Below are positions 22,929 to 33,662 of a stretch of DNA of 64,000 nt, one piece after another; position 1 is the first letter of the stretch, and every line of letters begins with the position of its first letter. Made by a program: the position numbers and the translations under genes. The DNA is taken from NCBI GenBank assembly GCA_021432635.1, contig MU270026.1:62001-126000 (forward strand), written 5' to 3'. The DNA comes from Thozetella sp. PMI_491 (Eukaryota > Ascomycota > Sordariomycetes > Chaetosphaeriales > Chaetosphaeriaceae). The notes below the pieces were generated by a model. It was not told the origin of the DNA. It worked only from the letters and a program-made list of their open reading frames with translations, and did no database searches.

Positions 22929-23674
22929 GGCGACGACCCGGGACTCGGTAACCTGAGGCGAGTGGAACCTAATCTGAGGTAGTTGCAGGTCGAATCTCCG
23001 CCGTGGGGGCGATCATGGGCCGATGTCCGTGTCAGCGCCGAGCTTGGATTCCCTGAGCTCGGAACCGAAGTAGATTGGAGTTGGTGTATTGTGTAGAGAA
23101 CACCGCAACGCTGAGGGAAGGTTGTTGCTGCCGATTAATATCCAGTCGTTGCGTGTTTTGCCTCGGCGCCGAACTTCCCGGACTGGCTTAGTGCAGGCTC
23201 CGCCACAACCTAGCTGCCGAACGGATCCCTGCCCTGAGTGGGGCGAATCCGAAGAGATGGGACCAGCGAGGTGACGTTCACATGCATGCAGCGCCCTCAT
23301 ATTGTGCCTGTATCGATTTTTTCTGGATACTTGGCGCGATGGGTTGGTACGAAACTCGCGCCTCCAGCCAATGACATGGTTGTATACGGTGCCACCGGGT
23401 TAATCAGGACCCCGAGGTGAGATGTGGGCTTTCGCTAGCATCATAGCGGTAACTCAACTAGAGTCTCGGAGCTTTGACTACGCCGCTGACTGCCTCAATA
23501 TACCATTTCGGCAGTTCGCGACCGAGCCTTTGTTTGCTGTGCTACGGCAGGCTTCGAAAGGATGATCCCGTCATGTACCAGATATAAGGCACAGACGACG
23601 CGGCTACCGTCCACGCTACGAGAGGCCCTTTGTTTCGTGAGTTAGTTGCAAGCAGGCGTCCTGCCATATTCGAG
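22929..23674. promoter_or_regulatory. Shared intergenic region of the regulator and the ABC transporter
   Basis: The 746-bp region carries both start regions. Short frames are present but non-conserved. I see no clear operator, and no PDRE-like site can be asserted. Confidence 0.4.
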
Positions 23675-26600
23675 ATGGCGAATGATAACAAGGATCCAAG
23701 CAATGGCGCCGACCAGGCTAGCCAGTCCACTGAGCCTCACTACGACACTCTCGAGGCGGACGACAGCACTCGAGTCGCTACACCCGTGGACGCCGTCGAG
23801 GCAGAAGCACAGGTGGCGCGTTTGGCTAGAACCTTCACCGAGACTAGCATTGTTGGAGATGTAAACCCTTTCCTAGCCAAGGAGCCAACCCTGGACCCCA
23901 GATCTCCTCTCTTCGACGCGAAGCTCTGGGCCAAAACCCTCCTCAATGCATTCTCGAAGGACCCGGACAGATATCCTCGCCACACTGTCGGTGTTTCCTA
24001 TCGGGACCTAGGTGTTTATGGCTTTGGAGGCACCACTGACTACCAGAAAAATGTTCTGAACGTTCTCTGGCGCGGACCTGCCATTATCCAAGAGGCGATA
24101 TCTCGCCGGCGTACCAAGATCCAGATCTTGCGCAACTTTGATGGTCTGGTCAAGAGGGGTGAAATGTTACTGGTTCTAGGGAGACCGGGAAGGCAAGTCA
24201 CCCATAATGTACACGTCTTGTTACACAACTAACATAGCCCTTACATCACGTAGTGGCGTATCTACCTTGTTGAAGACTATCTCCGGCGAGACAAATGGGT
24301 TACATCTCGACGAGAGCTCAGGCTTCAACTACCAGGGTATGACTAGTCATGCGTTGCTTTGATAGGAGGGATTACTGATGTAGCGTTACTAGGTATTCCT
24401 TGGGACATAATGCACAAGCATTTCAAAGGCGAACGGATATACCAGGCCGAGACCGATGTTCACTTTCCGCACCTCACGGCCGGCCAGACCCTCCTGTTTG
24501 CAGCTCTCGCCCGAACGCCTAGCAATCGGCTACCAGGCGTTTCTCGTGCGCAATATGCTAAGCAGCTTCGAGACGTGGTGATGACCATGTTTGGCATCTA
24601 CAACACAATGAACACAAAAGTTGGGGACGACTTCATCCGGGGAGTCAGTGGAGGAGAGCGCAAGCGTGTGAGCATTGCCGAAGTTACCCTGAACAATAGC
24701 GCAATTCAGTGCTGGGATAACAGCACTCGGGGTCTGGATAGTGCCACTGCTCTAGAGTTTGCTCGCATCATCAGACTTTCAACTGAGCTGGGCGATACCG
24801 CCGCTATTGTGGCCATGTACCAAGCCTCACAGCCTGCATACGATGTAAGCATATTTTCGAAGGGAGACGTCGAGTATGATTGCAGAGGCACTGACTTTTT
24901 ACCCTCAAGATCTTTGACAAGGTCGCGGTCCTTTATGAAGGGCGGCAGATCTACTTTGGCCCTACCGAGGAAGCCAAGACTTATTTCACAGATATGGGAT
25001 ACCACTGCCCTGATCGTCAGACCACAGCCGATTTTCTCACATCTCTCTCTAACCCTGCCGAGAGAACTGTCCAGTCTGGGTTCGAGAATCGGGTTCCCCG
25101 AACGCCAGATGAGTTTCAGGAAGCATGGCGAACGAGCGCGGCCCGCGCGAAGTTGATCGCAGAAATAGACGGGTTTGAGCGAGAGTACCCCTTGGAAGGC
25201 CAGCAGGTTGAAAAGTTCAAGGCTGCTCGGAAGGCAAACCAAGCTAACTTTGTGTTCGCACCCCATTAGCACTCCTTCAAATTGTCTTCATGCTAACGAG
25301 CTCCAAGGAGGAATGGGTCTCCGTACACCATATCCGTGCCAATGCAAGTTAAGCTTTGCATGGATCGAGGCTTCCAGCGCATCATGGGAGACAAGACCTT
25401 CTTCTTGGTCACCGTCTTTGGGAACCTCGCCATATCCGTCATCCTTGGCAGCGTGTTCTACGATTTACCCGATTCAGCGGACGGTATGAACAACCGATGC
25501 ATCCTGCTCTTCTTCGCCATCTTGTTCAACGGACTCAATAGTGCATTGGAGGTAGGACATGTGGCCTCGTATCTTACACTGTGCTCACTAACTCCCCAAT
25601 AGATTTTCTCCCTCTACGCACAAAGACCCATCGTTGAGAAGCACGCCCGATATGCCCTGTATCATCCATTCTCAGAGGCCATCGCCTCGATGGTGTGCGA
25701 TCTACCGAGCAAGCTTCTGTCCACTGTTGCGTTCAATGTGCCCCTGTACTTCATGGCGAACCTCCGACGCGATGCGGGCCACTTCTTCATCTTCTTACTC
25801 TTCGGAATTACCTGCACGCTGACCATGTCTATGATCCTGCGGACAATTGGCCAGAGCTCTCGAACAATTCACCAAGCCCTCACACCTGCGGCCATGTTCA
25901 TCCTTGGTCTGGTGATCTACACTGGTTTCATCCTGCCAACGCGGGATATGCAAGGTTGGCTAAGATGGATCAACTACCTTAATCCCATTGCCTATGCATT
26001 CGAGAGCCTTGTCGCCAACGAGTTTTCTGGACGCCAGTTCCCTTGTACACGATTCGTCCCCATGGGGCCTCCATATGCAAACGCCACTTCCTCGCAGATG
26101 ACATGCTCGGTTGCTGGGGCTGCTCCGGGAGCCGACTTCGTTATTGGCGATGTTTACATTGGCGCCTTGTTCGAGTATGAAAAGGCTCATATATGGAGGT
26201 ATAATCCCTACACTCCGGTTAATTGGACTTTCTAATTAGCACTCAGGAATTTTGGAATTCTGATCGGATACATCTTATTCTTCGTTATGACCTACCTCCT
26301 TGCCGCGGAATACATTTCAACAAGCAAATCGAAGGGCGAGGTTCTCATATTCCAGCAAGGGCATCGCTCCAACATGATATCCCGAGCCTCTGCTGATGAA
26401 GAGTCCGGGAAATCGAATGTCGGAGAGAAACTACCTTCCGACGCATTGCCCACCGGCAAAGCTAACGCGGACTCTCCTCTCAAGATACAGAGGCAAGAGG
26501 CAGTTCTCCACTGGAAAGACCTCTGCTATACCGTTCCGATCAAAGACGAAAAGAGGAAGATTCTAGATAGTGTCAACGGATGGGTGAGGCCAGGGACGCT

Positions 26601-28741
26601 AACAGCTCTGATGGTATTTACCCCTTCTCTAGAGGCCAAGACGACAGCCTGGAGACTAACACAAAGATAGGGTGCAACAGGTGCCGGAAAGACCACTCTG
26701 CTGGATGTATTGGCTAACCGAGTCAATGTTGGTGTCGTTACCGGGGACGTGTTTGTGAATGGCTATTCCCGAGGGAAATCCTTTCAGCGGAAGACGGGAT
26801 ATGTACAGCAGCAAGACCTCCATCTGGAAACATCAACTGTAAGGGAGGCTCTGCGCTTCAGCGCCGTTTTGAGACAACATGCCTCGGTCCCGGCTGCAGA
26901 GAAATACGCCTACGTCGAGGAGGTTATCAGCCTCTTGAGCATGGAAACATATGCGGATGCTGTCATCGGCGTGCCTGGGGAAGGTGAGTAGACCTCGCTA
27001 ACATCTTTCCCTACCTCCGGGATACTATCCACCATGCCTATCCAGCTAACTTTGACTAGGGTTGAATGTAGAACAACGGAAGAGACTTACCATCGGCGTT
27101 GAACTAGCCGCCAAGCCAGCCCTGCTTCTCTTCCTTGACGAGCCTACATCCGGCCTCGACAGCCAGACGGCCTGGTCCATCGCGACGCTGCTCCGAACGC
27201 TATCCGATAGTGGCCAGGCCATTCTGTGCACCATCCACCAACCATCTGCTCTGCTTTTCCAGCAGTTTGACCGCTTACTTCTTCTGGCCAAGGGCGGTCG
27301 GACTGTATATTTTGGCGACATTGGCCCCGACTGCAGGACGCTCATTGACTATTTCGAAGGGAAGCTCGCCGTTCCTTGCGGGGCAGATGAGAACCCGGCG
27401 GAGTGGATGCTAAAAGTGATTGGTGCCGCGCCAGGAGCACACACCGACCGGGACTGGGCCGATACGTGGCGGTCTAGTCCCGAATATACCACAATGCGTC
27501 GTGACCTCGAGCAACTAGAGACATTGCGAACCATTGCCGCAGACCCTGACGCAGGTGAAGAGACAGGCACCGCTTATGCCGCTCCGTTCCATGTTCAATT
27601 CATTGAATGCACCAAACGCGTCTTCCAACAGTACTGGCGTACACCGTCGTATATATACTCCAAGCTGATTCTCTGTGGTGGCACGGTATGTCCAATTACA
27701 CCCCGAAGGTTCACGTTATGCAATGCCTGCAGGGTCAACTGACATTTCTTCCTTACAGAGTCTATTTATTGGAGTCTCGTTCTACAAAGCTCCGATGTCG
27801 ATGCAAGGCCTTCAAGACCAGATGTTCTCTATCTTCATGCTAATGGTCATCTTTGCTTTCCTTGTCTATCAGACCATGCCGTACTTCATTATCCAGCGCG
27901 AGCAGTACGAGGCACGGGAGCGCTCTTCCAAGGCTTATGCGTGGTACGTTTTCGTGCTGGCAAACATTGTTGTCGAGCTACCGTGGGCGATCTTCGCGGC
28001 GCTCCTCGTCTTCTTCCCATTTTACTATCTCGTCGGCATGTACCAGAACGCTACAATATCTGGCGCGGTTACGGAGCGTGGCGGGTTGATGTTCTTCCTT
28101 ATGTTGACCTTCATGCTATTCGAATCCACCTTCGCAGACATGGTCATTGCCGGGATTGAAACGTCTGAGGTTGGCGCGACAGCTGCCCTCTTGCTATTCG
28201 CCATATCCCTGATCTTTTGCGGGTGAGCAGAAATCAAAATTTTCTCGACGTGTGGCTACTTGACGCTAACCTTTTCAGTGTCATGGCCCCCCCGAATGCC
28301 TTGCCCGGTTTCTGGATCTTCATGTACCGGGTATCGCCTTTCACTTACCTCATCAGCTCCATGCTTGCGACTGGCCTCGGCAATACTGGAGTACAGTGCA
28401 GCTCTATAGAGCTACTACAGTTTGACCCTGCCAAAGGACTTAATTGCCAGGATTATATGGCACCGTACATGTCCCTCGCCGGCGGCAAAGTCTACAATCC
28501 GACGGCGACTGAGGCATGCCTGTACTGCCCTCTTGCCGAGACGAACTCCTTCCTCGCGTCAGTGGCAATTGACTTTGACGACCGATGGCGCAATCTTGGC
28601 ATATCATGGGCCTATATCGCTTTCAACATCTTCGCCACCCTAGGTCTTTACTGGCTTGCCCGGGTGCCTCGAAAAGTGATCTTCATCAGAGCTAGGAATC
28701 TTGCGATGCAACTGACGAGCAGAAAGAAAACTGAAAATTAA
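23675..28741 (+). CDS. Full-size PDR-type (ABCG) ABC transporter
   Basis: Plasma-membrane drug or metabolite efflux pump of about 1,450 residues with the (NBD-TMD)x2 order, spread over roughly a dozen exons. NBD1: [13 protein letters not shown] (joined across a GC-AG intron at 24193-24253), signature [11 protein letters not shown], and [13 protein letters not shown]1 runs over about 25340-26330. NBD2: [15 protein letters not shown], signature-like [14 protein letters not shown], Walker [18 protein letters not shown], and [11 protein letters not shown]2 runs to the end, with Cys-containing loop [11 protein letters not shown]. As in all PDR proteins NBD1 lacks the Walker A lysine; here Val replaces the usual Cys as well. 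The start is the ATG at 23675; the open frame upstream of it begins only at a TTG. No disabling lesion was found once introns are removed. Confidence 0.93.
24193..24253 (+). other. GC-AG intron in the ABC transporter
   Basis: The donor is GCAAGT directly after ...CCGGGAAG and the acceptor is CACGTAG. Splicing here rebuilds RPGSGVST in frame. The nearest GT (GTCACC, 24197) would destroy the Walker A motif. Confidence 0.85.
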
Positions 28742-29358
28742 ACGTAGCATACAAAGAGAAACAGTAGAGATGAAATATGAAGGGGCATCTCACATTCCTT
28801 ACTCCTGTTATTATTTCCTTATGTAATATCAAAACACTTCGCTTCGGCTAGCATTCTTCCCTAAAGTAGAATATCGGTACGGATAGATTATACAATCTCA
28901 CGCAATACAAATCGGGCTATGCTCGGACTACAAACAAGTCTTGCGACTTAGTTACTTCATTTAACAATCCGACATAAAACACTTTAAACCGTAGAGCGTT
29001 AGGAAGCACGGTCCCGAAGGAGGGCGATATAACTAGTTATGGCATTTACTGTTATTTTCGATCCTCTCATTTGTGTCTGCCAGTCCGGGTTCTCCTATAT
29101 AGTATTTGGAAAGTCTAATTTTGCAGATTTTGCAGCCTCGGCTGACCTTGGTAGGCCTACGTTTCGGATACTTTAGAACTTGGAACACACGGGGAGAGAG
29201 GAGTAGCTGCACTGCGCCTCTTGGGTTCTGAAAACTCTATGAACAGACCCTATCTCCATAAGCATGGCCAATCCTATTTAGATGTCCTGGTGCAAAAAGA
29301 AATTACCTTTTTCAATACTGAGCCACTTTTAATCTCGTGTCTACTCCCACCATGCACA
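28742..29358. other. Intergenic, no gene seen
   Basis: AT-rich sequence downstream of the ABC transporter that also serves as the upstream region of the secreted-protein gene. Confidence 0.5.
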
Positions 29359-29919
29359 ATGAAGTCCTCTGTCCTTTATACTCTTTTGTTCGGCACGATT
29401 GCTCTAGTCGTTGGTTTTCATCTTCCTCCCGGCCAGTTCGACGGCGTTTATGAAATTTTCGTCTATCCAAACGGCACCGAAGTGCATAGACGGATTGGAA
29501 ATGTAACCGACATACCTAATGACGGCATTCGAGCCCGTGGCACTGAGAGCGTGGCCGTTAATCCGACTTTTATCAGATGCAAATACTCAGCTCAGCTGCA
29601 AGAGCTAAACCATGCAGACTGCGATATTGCAAACGATATGCTCGATAACCAATGCCGAGATGGAACGCTTGTGAGAGGAGGGCATAATTTATACTCTATC
29701 AAGAATTGCGCAGTTGCCTATTTCTGTAATTTTGGGACCGACTTCCGCTGCTACGACTCTACACGGCAGTACTAGTCGCGCCGAATCAACTCAACTTGTG
29801 GCTGGTATAGGGCTGGCTACGGTCGGTATAACAATCCCTTGGGGCTAGTAGCAGTTTCTTATGGGTACGAGGACTACTGCACCGAGACAGGAAGAAATTT
29901 CTGTGGCTATGGAGTTTGA
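29359..29919 (+). CDS. Cysteine-containing secreted protein with in-frame TAG at 29773
   Basis: The signal peptide MKSSVLYTLLFGTIALVVGF precedes a mature chain with HLPPGQFDGVYEIFVYPNG and several cysteines. Taken to the first stop (TAG, 29773-29775) the product has 138 residues. The same frame stays open for another 47 codons to a TGA at 29917-29919. That extension holds further cysteines and aromatic motifs (CGWYRAGYG, VSYGYEDYC, NFCGYG) that match the style of the upstream part. It is therefore either a nonsense-mutated gene or one with stop readthrough; the stop is followed by TCG. The family is unknown to me, and no activity is inferred. The ATG at 29359 is the one that opens the signal peptide. 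Confidence 0.7.
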
Positions 29920-30158
29920 TCTACAAAGCTCTGCTATAACAATGAGGCCTCAGCCGAATTAGTGCTATGGCTATGATGCACTAGCTTGATACCCGAGACA
30001 CGTTAGCGGATCTCCCAGGGGCGAGCCAAGAATAGCAAAGTATGAAAAAATCAGTGACGGTTGCATGCAGAGTGCCTTCAGATCAAGGGATACACGAAGG
30101 AAAGAGGAATCATTTACATAGGTTAAATAGCAATGCACTTATGTTCAATATCCCGATT

Positions 30159-31484
30159 CTATTCCTCGAGTTCAGCCAATATTGACTCGGTGTGCTGCCC
30201 TAGTGCTGGCACGCCGGACATCTGGGCATCTTCTACATTGGCGATTCCAGGTGGGAGAAGTGCTGGAATCGTGCCAACAGGTGTATCGATCTCGGTCCAT
30301 CTTCCTCTCGCTTTGAGCTGAGGGTGATCCCACACGCCTTGCATATCGTTGACTTTTGCGTTAGCAATGCCGGCCCTGTCTAGACGAGCCAGAATCTCGT
30401 CCGAGGAATGCGTGCTAAATGCTTCTAGGATTATCTTTCTCAACGTGTCTCTGTTTCGGACTCTCTCAACGTTGGTATTAAAGCGCCCGTCTACTGCAAG
30501 TCCCGGATTTTCGAGGACATCAGCACAAAGACGGGTCCATTCGCGCTGATTCTGGACACCAAGCATAACCGGGGTCCCTCTGCCCGTTTCGAAAGGACCG
30601 TATGGATAGATGGATGCATGTGACGCGCCGGCGGGCTGCGGGCCGGGTTGGCGATTATATGCATAGTATAACGGGAAGCTCATCCACTCCGTCATGCACT
30701 CTAGCATCGAGATATCGATCCGAGAGCCTTTCCCGGTCTTGTTTCTCTTCATCAAAGCGGCCAGGATGTTGGAGAATGCATACATGCCGGCGGAGATATC
30801 GGCTACCGAAATGCCTACTTTCGCCGGCTCGCCTCCTACGCCTGTGACCGAGAGCATTCCGGCCTCACTCTGCACCAAAAGGTCGTATGCTTTCTTCTCT
30901 TTATATGGACCGCTGTCTCCGTAGCCTGAGATGTCGCATACGATCAGAGAGGGATGGTCCGGCGTCAGTTTGGCGTAAGACACGCCAAGCCGGTCTGTTG
31001 CGCCTGGTGCCAGGTTTTGTATGAATACGTCCGCCTTTTTTAGCAGTTTCTTGAGGGTGGCTAAGTCTCCTGGCTGCTTGAGATCCAGCGTGATGCTTTC
31101 CTTGGATCGGTTCGCCCAAACAAAGTGGGAGGCGAGGCCATTGACTCGGGTATCATACTCTCGTGCGAAATCGCCCGCTTCTGGCCTCTCAACCTTGATA
31201 ACACGGGCTCCCAAATCTGCTAGGTGTCTCGTCGCGACTGGGGCTGCGATTGCTTGTTCAAGGCTAACGATGGTAATGCCAGATAGTGGAAGATCTGACC
31301 GCTGGCGTCCCGTTGGCCGATGGGAGAACACTCTCCGCGCGTCGTGTATTGGCCCTGCGGCTAGAACTTGTCCGCGCGATGCTCTTGTCATGAAGATATG
31401 GCATAGGCTCGCTTCTTTGGTGGAGCGTCTAGGTACCTGGCTCCGGGCTAGGAGAGGGGCCTGGAGAGTACGAATCGTGAACAT
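30159..31484 (-). CDS. Class III CoA-transferase (CaiB/BaiF family), probably mitochondrial
   Basis: Transfers CoA between carboxylic acids. Single exon, 441 residues. The first about 60 residues are Arg/Ser-rich without acidic runs (RSQVPRRSTKEASL), like a mitochondrial presequence. The family core begins at LPLSGITIVSLEQAIAAP. It continues through GARVIKVERPEAGDFAREYD, ANRSKESITLDLK and SGYGDSGPY. Then comes KAYDLLVQSEAG, whose Asp (about residue 201) is the expected nucleophile. IDISMLECMTEW and YPYGPFETG follow. Human SUGCT and bacterial CaiB are relatives. It is divergent from an acyl-CoA dehydrogenase across 422 bp, which suggests they process the same acyl-CoA (inference). The substrate is not determinable here. 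Confidence 0.92.
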   Translation of the reverse strand: MFTIRTLQAPLLARSQVPRRSTKEASLCHIFMTRASRGQVLAAGPIHDARRVFSHRPTGRQRSDLPLSGITIVSLEQAIAAPVATRHLADLGARVIKVERPEAGDFAREYDTRVNGLASHFVWANRSKESITLDLKQPGDLATLKKLLKKADVFIQNLAPGATDRLGVSYAKLTPDHPSLIVCDISGYGDSGPYKEKKAYDLLVQSEAGMLSVTGVGGEPAKVGISVADISAGMYAFSNILAALMKRNKTGKGSRIDISMLECMTEWMSFPLYYAYNRQPGPQPAGASHASIYPYGPFETGRGTPVMLGVQNQREWTRLCADVLENPGLAVDGRFNTNVERVRNRDTLRKIILEAFSTHSSDEILARLDRAGIANAKVNDMQGVWDHPQLKARGRWTEIDTPVGTIPALLPPGIANVEDAQMSGVPALGQHTESILAELEE

Positions 31485-31906
31485 TTTGGTGGCTGTTTTG
31501 GACTACCCCAATTATGAAAACTACGAGGGATCAACGAAGTAAATGAAGATTTCTGTAATGCAAAGCAAACACCTCTTCGGCTTTCGACTTGCTGCGACTT
31601 TGCTTTGACAACATCCCTTAGTTCGGCTAACGAGCCGGTGGAGCATGCTGGTGGAGCCAGGATGCATGGACTGATTCGGCGACTTGGGGTTTCTTTCTTC
31701 AAGTTATTCGGCTATATGCCTGATGGAACTCTGCGCGCACCTAAGCAGTTTAATATCCGATCCCAAGCATGACAATTAGGCACCTTTATCTTCTACCAGA
31801 AAAGAAAGGTAGAAAGTAAAAATCAGCGTCTTTTGTTTTGATTTTCCCTCCTTCCCCCTTAATCTCAACCTTCATCAGTCCCACACCGACTCACGCTGGA
31901 GCTATC
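31485..31906. promoter_or_regulatory. Bidirectional promoter region, CoA-transferase / acyl-CoA dehydrogenase
   Basis: This 422-bp spacer lies between two divergent, functionally related genes. A pyrimidine-rich tract (about 31840-31860) precedes the dehydrogenase ATG, as is common just upstream of fungal start sites. Specific regulator sites are not identified. Confidence 0.5.
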
Positions 31907-33244
31907 ATGTCCCGACGTCTTCTCCAAAGCGCACTGCGGCCGGCTGGGTCGGGGCAACGTGCTGTTGCACTGCACTCGAGATTCTGCGAGCGCAACTTTT
32001 CGTCATCGCCTCGCAGACGACTGATGGAGACGACGAATTTTTCTGAAACCCAGCTGACTGTGCGTGAAGCCATCGGCCAGGTCTGCGCAAAGTTCCCAAA
32101 CACGTATTGGCAGGAGCGCGATCAAACGGAACAGGATCCGGAAGAATTCCATGCAGCGTTGGCCCAGGATGGCTGGCTCGGGGTTGCACTTCCAGAGTCA
32201 CTGGGAGGTGCAGGCCTAGGCATTTCCGAGGCGACGATGATGATGCAGACAATTACAGAAAGCGGCGCGGGGATGGCGGGCGCCCAAGCCATCCATGCAA
32301 ACGTCTATGCTACACAGCCTCTCGCCAAGTTCGGCACGAAGGAGCAGCTAGAGAGCACGATACCCAATATAATATCGGGGAAGTGGCGTGTTTGCTTTGG
32401 GGTCACAGAGCCCAATGCTGGTCTCAACACGCTTCAGCTATCGACGACAGCCACCAAACAGCCGGACGGAACATGGAGGGTTAGCGGGCAGAAGATCTGG
32501 ATTACGTGTGCCCAAGTTGCATCCAAAATGATCCTCCTCGCCAGGACAACGCCATTAGATAAGGTGAAGAGGCCAAGCCAAGGGCTGTCTCTTTTCTGCA
32601 TCGATCTCGACCGCAACCGGCCCGGTCTAGACTTGCGAAAGATTAAGAAGCTAGGTGGAAGGGCTGTTGATGCGAACGAGGTGTTTTTCGACAACTACGC
32701 CATCGCGGCCGACAGCCTGATTGGAGAGGAGGGCGAAGGCTTCAAAATCATTCTGCACGGCATGAACGCGGAAAGGTGTCTGCTGGCGGGCGAGGCGCTC
32801 GGCCTAGGGTACGCTGCACTGGGGAAGGCTGCGCAGTATGCACGGGACCGGGTCGTGTTCAACCGACCGATCGGCCAAAACCAGGGTATTGCCCACCCGC
32901 TGGCGGACGCGTACATGAAGCTGGAGGGTGCCAAGCTCGCGACCTACAATGCGGCCAGACTGTACGACTTGAGCAGCAAGGCCAGCGTAGAAGGAGGTAG
33001 CTCGCCTATTCCGTCGGAGTCTGTGGGAGTGGCGTGCAACAGCGCTAAATACATGGCAGCGGAGGCGGCCTTCAACGCCTGCGAGAAGGCGGTTCTTACG
33101 CACGGCGGCATGGGATACGCCGCTGAATATGATGTGGAGAGATGGTTCAGAGAATGCCTCGTCCCACGGATCGCTCCTGTTAGCCGCGAGATGATTCTGA
33201 ACTACATCAGCGAAAAGGTTCTGCAACTCCCGCGAAGCTATTGA
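31907..33244 (+). CDS. Acyl-CoA dehydrogenase, probably mitochondrial
   Basis: FAD-dependent enzyme that introduces the alpha-beta double bond into an acyl-CoA. Single exon, 445 residues. The N-terminus (MSRRLLQSALRPAG and following Arg/Ser-rich stretch) looks like a mitochondrial presequence. Family blocks are GWLGVALPESLGGAG, CFGVTEPNAGLNT, GQKIWITCA, and THGGMGYAAEYDVERWFRE. The Glu of MCAD-type enzymes (YEGTS) is not present; that position reads IAPVSREM. Instead GMNAERCLLAGEALG places a Glu (about residue 289) where isovaleryl-CoA dehydrogenase has its catalytic base. This hints at a branched or short substrate (inference). The ATG at 31907 is the only sensible start. Confidence 0.94.
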   Translation: MSRRLLQSALRPAGSGQRAVALHSRFCERNFSSSPRRRLMETTNFSETQLTVREAIGQVCAKFPNTYWQERDQTEQDPEEFHAALAQDGWLGVALPESLGGAGLGISEATMMMQTITESGAGMAGAQAIHANVYATQPLAKFGTKEQLESTIPNIISGKWRVCFGVTEPNAGLNTLQLSTTATKQPDGTWRVSGQKIWITCAQVASKMILLARTTPLDKVKRPSQGLSLFCIDLDRNRPGLDLRKIKKLGGRAVDANEVFFDNYAIAADSLIGEEGEGFKIILHGMNAERCLLAGEALGLGYAALGKAAQYARDRVVFNRPIGQNQGIAHPLADAYMKLEGAKLATYNAARLYDLSSKASVEGGSSPIPSESVGVACNSAKYMAAEAAFNACEKAVLTHGGMGYAAEYDVERWFRECLVPRIAPVSREMILNYISEKVLQLPRSY

Positions 33245-33662
33245 ACGGTATTCACAAGGAACTAGTACTGCATTGGGCAGGCAGTTCAATAAGAGTTCAA
33301 TAAGATACGATAGTACTATATTCGAATGATTTCCGCCGTTACATGTTGCAAATTGGACGCAGCCTTCCATCGAAACACGAAGTAATTGACCCAACAAGTC
33401 GGCGACTGATAGTTATTGGGTATTGAGTCCGAGAACTAGAGGCGGGGTCGATTATATGTGGGGGCTCAGCTTAGGAGCTTAACTCGGTTTTGCCTAGACC
33501 AAAAGGGAAGTCTCTCACGTGGCTTCGTCCCTTACGCCAAGTCGCCGAAGTGCCTCTTCATCCCCCTTTCTCCAACCTGCCCCAGTGCAGCTCTACACGG
33601 CCTATCGGGACTGTCAGGTCTGAGTTGCCATATTCATTGCTTATTATCTTCATTTCTGACTC
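33245..33662. other. Intergenic, upstream of the CTF1-like regulator
   Basis: Short frames on either strand are not protein-like. A short duplication, CAATAAGAGTT / CAATAAGATAC, lies at about 33288-33308. Confidence 0.4.
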
